From Anaerolineae bacterium (GTDB lineage Bacteria > Chloroflexota > Anaerolineae > Aggregatilineales > UBA2796), in contig JADZBY010000699.1 of NCBI GenBank assembly GCA_020851855.1, positions 1-5,543 of the forward strand: 5,543 bases of DNA, given 5' to 3'. Under the pieces are notes generated by a model that saw only the letters and a program-made list of their open reading frames with translations, was not told the origin of the DNA and ran no database searches. Position 1 is the stretch's first letter; the number at the start of each line of letters is the position of its first letter. Both the position numbers and the translations under genes were made by a program. Positions 1-5,543 of this stretch are shown here, one piece after another.

Positions 1-104
1 CGATAGCTCAGACGGCTCAGACGATGGCGGCGATGACTGAGCGGCGACGGTAAGGCCGCGGGCAGTTCCGCCCATCGGTGGGCATCCATGTAACGCAATC
101 TTCA

Positions 105-138
105 CGCTGGCGAGGAACGGCGCTCTTCCTCGCCAGCG
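105..138. terminator. Strong stem-loop upstream of rex, possible terminator of an off-window gene
   Basis: A perfect 13-bp inverted repeat (105-117 with 126-138, starting CGCTGGCGAGGAA) encloses an 8-base loop. Seen directly. Its place between the left edge and the rex promoter suggests it ends transcription of an upstream gene or insulates rex. Neither side carries a real T-tract (the right flank reads CCCGCTTTG), so it is not a textbook intrinsic terminator. It could instead be a dispersed palindromic repeat. Confidence 0.4.
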
Positions 139-157
139 CCCGCTTTGCCCCTCACAG

Positions 158-186
158 TTGTTATGCTCCCCGGCGTATGCTAAACT
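158..186 (+). promoter_or_regulatory. Putative rex promoter with extended -10
   Basis: TTGTTA at 158-163 (4 of 6 to the -35 consensus) lies 17 bases before TAAACT at 181-186 (4 of 6 to the -10 consensus). A TGC triplet at 178-180 forms an extended -10. Expected transcription start is about 193, giving a leader of roughly 70 bases to the rex start codon. The box matches are seen in the sequence; promoter activity is inferred. Confidence 0.45.
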
Positions 187-204
187 ATGTCCTATTCTTC
201 ACAA
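187..204 (+). promoter_or_regulatory. Candidate Rex operator (autoregulatory)
   Basis: Known Rex operators follow TTGTGAA-N4-TTCACAA. Here 198-204 is a perfect right half (TTCACAA), while the left half at 187-193 keeps only TGT, giving 10 of 14 specified positions. The site begins immediately after the putative -10 box and covers the expected transcription start, a typical repressor position. Autoregulation is common for Rex. The degenerate left half keeps confidence low. Confidence 0.35.
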
Positions 205-250
205 GTCTGTCATGGCAATAGAATGACGGCCTTCGAGCCATTCATCCGCC

Positions 251-255
251 GGAGG
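251..255 (+). promoter_or_regulatory. Shine-Dalgarno that decides the rex start
   Basis: GGAGG lies 7 bases before the ATG at 263 but only 1 base before the in-frame ATG at 257. Ribosome spacing therefore favours 263, two codons downstream of the longest reading frame. Confidence 0.7.
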
Positions 256-262
256 AATGCAT

Positions 263-886
263 ATGGCCTCGCCCCCAGGGATTCCCGACATTGTCATCGG
301 GCGCTTGCCGATCTACCTGCGCGCCTTGACGCAGATGCTCCAGCAAGGGCACACGATCACCTCGTCGCACGAACTTGGCCAGCGTCTGGGGATTAGCTCG
401 GCGCAAATCCGAAAGGACCTCTCGCATTTCGGGGAATTTGGCAAACAAGGGACCGGCTACCAGGTCGATCACCTGCTCAACCAGCTCAAGGGCATCTTGC
501 AGGTGGATCGTGAGTGGCCGATGGTCGTGGTGGGCGCGGGCGACCTGGGCCGGGCGTTGGCGCACTACCGCGGTTTCGTGGCGCGCGGCTTCCGCGTCGT
601 GGGCGTGTTCGACACCGACCCGGCGAAAGTTGGAACGGTCCAGGGCGAAAACACAGTGCGCGACATCGACGGCCTGGAAGATTTCATCCGCCAGAACGGG
701 GTGCGAATCGCCATGCTCGCCGTCCCGGCGGAAGCGGCGCAGGCCGTGGCCGACCGGCTCATCGTGGCGGGCGTGCGGGCGATCCTGAATTACGCCCCGA
801 TCACGCTCGCCACGCCGGCGAACGTGCATGTGCAGTACATCGATCCGGTCATGCACTTGCAACGCATGACGTACTACCTGGACTAA
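263..886 (+). CDS. rex: Redox-sensing transcriptional repressor Rex
   Basis: Cytoplasmic dimeric repressor that senses the NADH/NAD+ ratio; NADH binding releases it from operators of respiratory and fermentative genes (known for the family). From the start at 263 the protein has 207 residues, normal for Rex. The N-terminal winged helix (about 1-80) contains the signature SSAQIRKDLSHFGEFG at 45-60, followed by GTGY at 63-66. The Rossmann domain has the glycine-rich NAD loop GAGDLG at 91-96 and an acidic strand end FDTD at 116-119. The conserved NYAPI is at 176-180, and the C-terminus ends in an MTYYLD helix as expected for the domain-swapped tail. The start is chosen from GGAGG spacing; 257 is the alternative and adds only Met-His. 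It is monocistronic here, convergent with mreB, and probably autoregulated through the site at 187-204. Wording of the signature resembles Chloroflexota Rex. No disruption is seen. Confidence 0.96.
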   Translation: MASPPGIPDIVIGRLPIYLRALTQMLQQGHTITSSHELGQRLGISSAQIRKDLSHFGEFGKQGTGYQVDHLLNQLKGILQVDREWPMVVVGAGDLGRALAHYRGFVARGFRVVGVFDTDPAKVGTVQGENTVRDIDGLEDFIRQNGVRIAMLAVPAEAAQAVADRLIVAGVRAILNYAPITLATPANVHVQYIDPVMHLQRMTYYLD

Positions 887-992
887 AGGCCTGAACCAGT
901 CCGGGCCGCCTGAAGCCTGTCCTGCACGTTGGGCCACCACGCCGCCAGGCGTCGTTCGGGGTCAGAGGGGCACAGCCCTTCCGAGGTGTTTT

Positions 993-1028
993 CCCCTCTC
1001 CCAGCCGTACTCGGCGTCCGGAGAGGGG
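993..1028. repeat. CCCCTCTCC/GGAGAGGGG stem-loop between convergent rex and mreB
   Basis: A 9-bp inverted repeat (993-1001 with 1020-1028) encloses an inner 4-bp stem GCCG/CGGC (1004-1007 with 1012-1015, loop TACT). The right flank continues as a G-rich tract to about 1042. Pyrimidine/purine palindromes of this wording are, as I recall, common dispersed intergenic repeats in many bacteria. Neither transcription direction places a T-tract after the stem (TTTT precedes it for rex, AAAA follows it for mreB), so it is called a repeat. Attenuating both convergent transcripts remains possible. Confidence 0.5.
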
Positions 1029-1068
1029 GCAGGGGGTGAGGGCCATCCTGAGAGGTCACGAACAGGCT

Positions 1069-2070
1069 CTAGCTCGTCACCATGCGCTTGAGCAACGCCT
1101 GATCGTCCAATGCCCGGCCCGCACCGACCGCCGTCGCCACAATCGGGTCGTCGGCGCGGTAGGCCGGCACGCCGATCATGCGCGTGATGTACTCGTCAAT
1201 GCCGCGCAGAAGCGCCCCGCCGCCCGTGATCATCACGCCCCGGTCGATGATGTCCGAGGCGAGTTCGGGCGGCGTTTTTTCCAGCACGGAGCGCGCCACC
1301 CCGGCGATGGTCGCCAGCGTATCGCTGATCGCCTCGACCACCTCGCTGGTGCTGATCGAGATGGTGCGCGGCAATCCGCCCACCTGATCGCGGCCTTGCA
1401 CTTCCATGGTCAGTTCTTCGGGCTGGTTGATGGCCGCGCCGATCTGAATCTTGATCGACTCGGCGGTCGGCTGGCCCACGATCAGGCTGTACTTGCGGCG
1501 CACGTAGTTGATGATCGCCTCGTCGAGCCGCATCCCACCCACACGCGCGCTGTCGGCCACAACAACGCCGTTCATGGCGATAACCGCCGCCTCACTCGCG
1601 CCGCCGCCCAGGTTCAGGATCATGTTCCCGGCGGGCGTTTTCACCGGCAACCCCGCGCCGATGGCGGCGGCGAGCGGCTCGTGGATGAGCATCGCCTCGC
1701 GCGCGCCGGCCTGGATGGCCGCCTCGTGCACGGCGCGCCGCTCCACGCTGGTCACGCCGTAGGGCACGCTGATCATGACCTGCGGCCCGCCGAAGACGCG
1801 CCCGCGCCCGCCGATCTTTTGGAAGAAGTGGCGCAACATGGCCTCGGTGACCTCGTAGTCCGCGATCACACCGTCACGGAGTGGCCTGACGACCTCGATG
1901 TGCTCCGGGTGGCGGCCATACATATCCCGCGCTTCCTGGCCGATGGCTACAATGCGCTCGTCCTCGATGGTCAGCGCTACCATCGACGGCTCTTGCAACA
2001 CGATTTGCCCGCCCTGGTAGATGATGACGTTGATCGTCCCGAGATCGACACCCAGTTTTCGCCTGAACAC
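1069..2070 (-). CDS. mreB: MreB/actin-family rod-shape protein, altered phosphate-2 loop
   Basis: MreB is a bacterial actin that polymerises on the inner face of the membrane and organises lateral cell-wall synthesis (family knowledge). The 333-residue product is about family length. Seen: phosphate-1 loop DLGTINV at 9-15, DGVIADYEVTE at 66-76, PYGVTSVERRAV at 103-114, HEPLAAAIGAGLP at 130-142, phosphate-2 loop NLGGGASE at 153-160, GGMRLDEAIINYVRRKY at 178-194, PPELASDIIDRG at 267-278 and adenosine loop GGGALLRG at 283-290. Oddities: N153 replaces the usual Asp of DIGGGTTE, and H130 replaces the first Glu of EEP, while the catalytic Glu (E131) remains. There is no N-terminal amphipathic extension. 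The start is GTG at 2070, preceded by AAAGGA at 2082-2087 (11-base gap) and GGAA at 2075-2078 (4-base gap). No mreC, mreD or rodA is adjacent, so this is an orphan copy in the window. A divergent MreB paralogue is a reasonable alternative label. Confidence 0.92.
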   Translation of the reverse strand: MFRRKLGVDLGTINVIIYQGGQIVLQEPSMVALTIEDERIVAIGQEARDMYGRHPEHIEVVRPLRDGVIADYEVTEAMLRHFFQKIGGRGRVFGGPQVMISVPYGVTSVERRAVHEAAIQAGAREAMLIHEPLAAAIGAGLPVKTPAGNMILNLGGGASEAAVIAMNGVVVADSARVGGMRLDEAIINYVRRKYSLIVGQPTAESIKIQIGAAINQPEELTMEVQGRDQVGGLPRTISISTSEVVEAISDTLATIAGVARSVLEKTPPELASDIIDRGVMITGGGALLRGIDEYITRMIGVPAYRADDPIVATAVGAGRALDDQALLKRMVTS

Positions 2071-2198
2071 GCTGTTCCGATTCCTTTGTTATCCATGTGC
2101 GGCGCTGTACACGCCGCGCGGCCACGTTGACCACCTACCGCGCACGCGCAGCCCCGGACAGGCGGCTAGTCCGGCATCGAGACTCGCACAACTGTATG

Positions 2199-2228
2199 AA
2201 AATACCGCATCGGTGGCCCGCCTTCCAA
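2199..2228 (-). promoter_or_regulatory. Putative mreB promoter
   Basis: On the minus strand TTGGAA (2228-2223, 4 of 6 to -35) is followed after 18 bases by TATTTT (2204-2199, 4 of 6 to -10). It would give a leader of about 120 bases before the GTG at 2070. Element copy A and its left direct repeat begin only 8 bases upstream of the -35 box. Apart from the ribosome-binding sequence, I see nothing else in 2088-2198. Confidence 0.35.
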
Positions 2229-2235
2229 ATCCTGA

Positions 2236-2446
2236 GCAGTTTGGGCCGGGGTTATCGCATCAAAATCGACTGAGAGCGCCCCATGCTTCAGCATGGGGCT
2301 GAAGCGGCCAAGCCCTACCGGGCTGAGAACGGCCTTCCAGCCCAAAGGGCTTTGTACATTCAGCCCGGTCGCTTCAGCGCCGGGCGGGCCTGACGCTGCG
2401 CCGATCCATTCAGTTTGATGCGTCTGCCCTGCAGTTTGGGCCGGGG
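2236..2446. mobile_element. Candidate MITE-like insertion bounded by nested direct and inverted repeats
   Basis: A 16-bp exact direct repeat, GCAGTTTGGGCCGGGG, occurs at 2236-2251 and 2431-2446. Just inside it lies a 9-bp inverted pair, CGCATCAAA at 2256-2264 and TTTGATGCG at 2414-2422. Palindromic element copy A fills the interior. There is no coding capacity. This is the arrangement expected of a small non-autonomous element with a long target duplication. The direct repeat could equally be part of the element or the product of recombination between repeats. It sits between the divergent mreB and ppdK promoters. Confidence 0.35.
2278..2385 (-). repeat. Palindromic repeat element, copy A (inverted relative to copy B)
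   Basis: Four stem-loops in series. Stem 4 is at 2278-2286/2291-2299 with loop TTCA. Stem 3 is AGCCC-TACC-GGGCT at 2311-2324. Stem 2 is AGCCC-AAA-GGGCT at 2339-2351. Stem 1 is at 2363-2372/2377-2385 with loop TTCA and one bulged T at 2369. Read on the minus strand, the order and spacing match copy B. The 22 bases at 2347-2368 are the exact reverse complement of 5411-5432. The architecture resembles REP/BIME-type or MITE-like repeats; no transposase is in the window. Confidence 0.75.
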
Positions 2447-2472
2447 GTGAGCCGGGGCCAGATTCGGGACCA

Positions 2473-2512
2473 GATCATGAATGTTGTCCCCGGATAGTCA
2501 TGATCATTGTCA
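2473..2512. promoter_or_regulatory. Operator-like inverted and direct repeats upstream of ppdK
   Basis: GATCATGA (2473-2480) and TCATGATC (2498-2505) form an 8-bp inverted repeat with a 17-base spacer. In addition CATGA...TTGTC occurs twice as an imperfect direct repeat, at 2476-2489 and 2499-2512 (10 of 14 identical, 23 bases apart). The cluster lies just upstream of the candidate ppdK -10 box, a plausible position for a regulator site. No known regulator is assigned. Confidence 0.3.
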
Positions 2513-2540
2513 CTTCTCGCATTTTTGGGTACGCTATACT
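2507..2540 (+). promoter_or_regulatory. Putative ppdK promoter
   Basis: TATACT at 2535-2540 matches the -10 consensus in 5 of 6 positions. The best -35-like box, TTGTCA at 2507-2512 (5 of 6), is 22 bases away, which is too far for a normal sigma-70 promoter; a factor-assisted promoter is possible. The leader to the ATG at 2642 would be about 95 bases and contains a small hairpin (GTGCT/AGCAC at 2560-2575). Confidence 0.35.
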
Positions 2541-2628
2541 TTTGTGTAGATCACGGAGAGTGCTCCCCGAAGCACCCCCATTGTCAACCGCGAGTCATTT
2601 TTTGCGCCTGCGAAAGGCCAAGGAAGTT

Positions 2629-2634
2629 AGGAAG
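2629..2634 (+). promoter_or_regulatory. Shine-Dalgarno for ppdK
   Basis: AGGAAG at 2629-2634 is 7 bases before the ATG at 2642. A second AGGAAG at 2621-2626 is 9 bases before the in-frame ATG at 2636, so either start is usable. 2642 gives the family-like N-terminus MSRKWVYLF; 2636 adds Met-Pro. Confidence 0.55.
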
Positions 2635-2641
2635 CATGCCT

Positions 2642-5278
<2,637 letters not shown>

Positions 5279-5303
5279 GTCCGCGCAGGCGAAGGCGCAA
5301 CAG

Positions 5304-5339
5304 AAAAGAGGGCGTCCAACTGGATGCCCTCTTTTGTTT
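5304..5339 (+). terminator. Intrinsic terminator of ppdK
   Basis: AAAAGAGGGC (5304-5313) pairs perfectly with GCCCTCTTTT (5326-5335). The stem continues inward through a G-U and three further pairs to a 4-base loop AACT, 14 pairs in all. The T-rich run TTTTGTTT at 5332-5339 follows the G/C part. The flanking A and T runs also make it potentially bidirectional. Confidence 0.9.
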
Positions 5340-5371
5340 GGCGGCGCGCCCGACGCTGAGGGACTCCCGCA

Positions 5372-5543
5372 GATTCATACCCATCGTCTGGCGTGCCCGG
5401 CGCTTCAGCGCCGGGCTGAATGTACAAAGCCCTGACGGGCTGGCATACACCTTCAGCCCGCAGGGCTTCGTAGTTTCAGCCTGGACCTTCAGGTCCGGGC
5501 GCTTCGATTCATACCCATCGCCTGGCGCACCCGGCGCTGAAGC
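5372..5543 (+). repeat. Tandem direct repeat, 134-base period (copy C truncated at the window edge)
   Basis: The 38 bases from 5372 recur from 5506 with 33 identities, beginning with the exact 15-mer GATTCATACCCATCG. In the first unit this leader runs into stem 1 of copy B. In the second it runs into the start of a similar stem (CCCGGCGC then TGAAGC), where the window ends. This indicates a tandem array of the palindromic element continuing to the right. Copy A does not clearly share the leader. Confidence 0.65.
5395..5500 (+). repeat. Palindromic repeat element, copy B
   Basis: Four stem-loops. Stem 1 is at 5395-5403/5408-5416 (9 bp, loop TTCA). Stem 2 is AGCCC-TGAC-GGGCT at 5428-5441. Stem 3 is AGCCC-GCA-GGGCT at 5455-5467. 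Stem 4 is at 5479-5487/5492-5500 (9 bp with one G-T pair, loop TTCA). GGCTGAA (5414-5420) can also pair with TTCAGCC (5475-5481), closing stems 2 and 3 into a branched fold. It is homologous along its length, in opposite orientation, to copy A between mreB and ppdK. No reading frame here looks coding. Confidence 0.75.

Noticed and set aside
2..40. Possible C-terminal tail of an upstream gene (Asp/Ser/Gly-rich, ending TGA at 38-40), or of the next frame ending TAA at 51-53
   Set aside because: Too short to recognise or to choose a frame; either could be chance.
3..40. ATAGCTCAGACGG resembles a tRNA D-arm
   Set aside because: No matching D-stem partner, anticodon arm or T-arm (GGTTCGA) follows.
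993..1028. Bidirectional intrinsic terminator for rex and mreB
   Set aside because: The stem is good, but T-tracts are on the wrong side for both directions.
1020..1042. G-quadruplex in the G-rich tail of the rex/mreB junction
   Set aside because: Only three runs of three or more G are present close together; a fourth is lacking.
1036..2130. Long open frame (364 codons) on the + strand over mreB
   Set aside because: Arg/His/Ala/Asp-rich shadow with no motif; the minus-strand frame is unmistakably MreB.
2542..2559. TTGTG right after the ppdK -10 box as a Rex half-site
   Set aside because: The opposite half (CACAA) is absent at the required spacing; the nearby TCAC is 4 bases after TGTG, which fits neither Rex nor CRP.
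2507..2641. 45-codon N-terminal extension of ppdK from a TTG
   Set aside because: No ribosome-binding site, Cys/Pro/His-rich and unlike the family; it overlaps the -10 box and leader. The MSRKWVYLF start at 2642 fits.
5372..5543. CRISPR array
   Set aside because: Repeats are palindromic clusters with a 134-base period and related, not unique, intervening sequence; no cas genes.

Overview
This window looks like an ordinary chromosomal segment of a GC-rich bacterium, most likely Chloroflexota (Anaerolineae-like). I base this on recall of how Chloroflexota Rex and pyruvate phosphate dikinase proteins read, and on the dense palindromic intergenic repeats. No rRNA or other phylogenetic marker is present, so the assignment is moderate.

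Layout, left to right. Positions 1-262 hold a strong 13-bp hairpin, a good sigma-70-type extended -10 promoter and a possible Rex operator directly behind it. Positions 263-886 (+) encode the NADH-sensing repressor Rex. Positions 887-1068 separate the convergent rex and mreB genes and carry a CCCCTCTCC/GGAGAGGGG stem-loop. Positions 1069-2070 (-) encode an MreB/actin-family protein with an Asn where the Mg-coordinating Asp of the phosphate-2 loop is expected. Positions 2071-2641 (571 bases, no gene) form the divergent mreB/ppdK intergenic region. It contains a probable mreB promoter, a palindromic repeat element (copy A) inside nested direct and inverted repeats, an operator-like repeat cluster and a probable ppdK promoter. 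Positions 2642-5278 (+) encode a full-length pyruvate phosphate dikinase with all the catalytic residues I could check. It is followed by a textbook intrinsic terminator (5304-5339), then a second, inverted copy of the repeat element (copy B) and the start of a third (copy C), cut by the window edge.

The three proteins do not form an operon: rex and mreB converge, and mreB and ppdK diverge. Rex (NADH/NAD+ ratio sensing) and PPDK (PEP/pyruvate interconversion) both concern central energy metabolism, but I found no convincing Rex site upstream of ppdK, so a regulatory link is not supported here.

I found no new multi-gene system. The parts most worth a second look are the structured repeat family flanking ppdK, whose hairpin stems vary while the TTCA/TGAA loop is kept, and the altered MreB active site.
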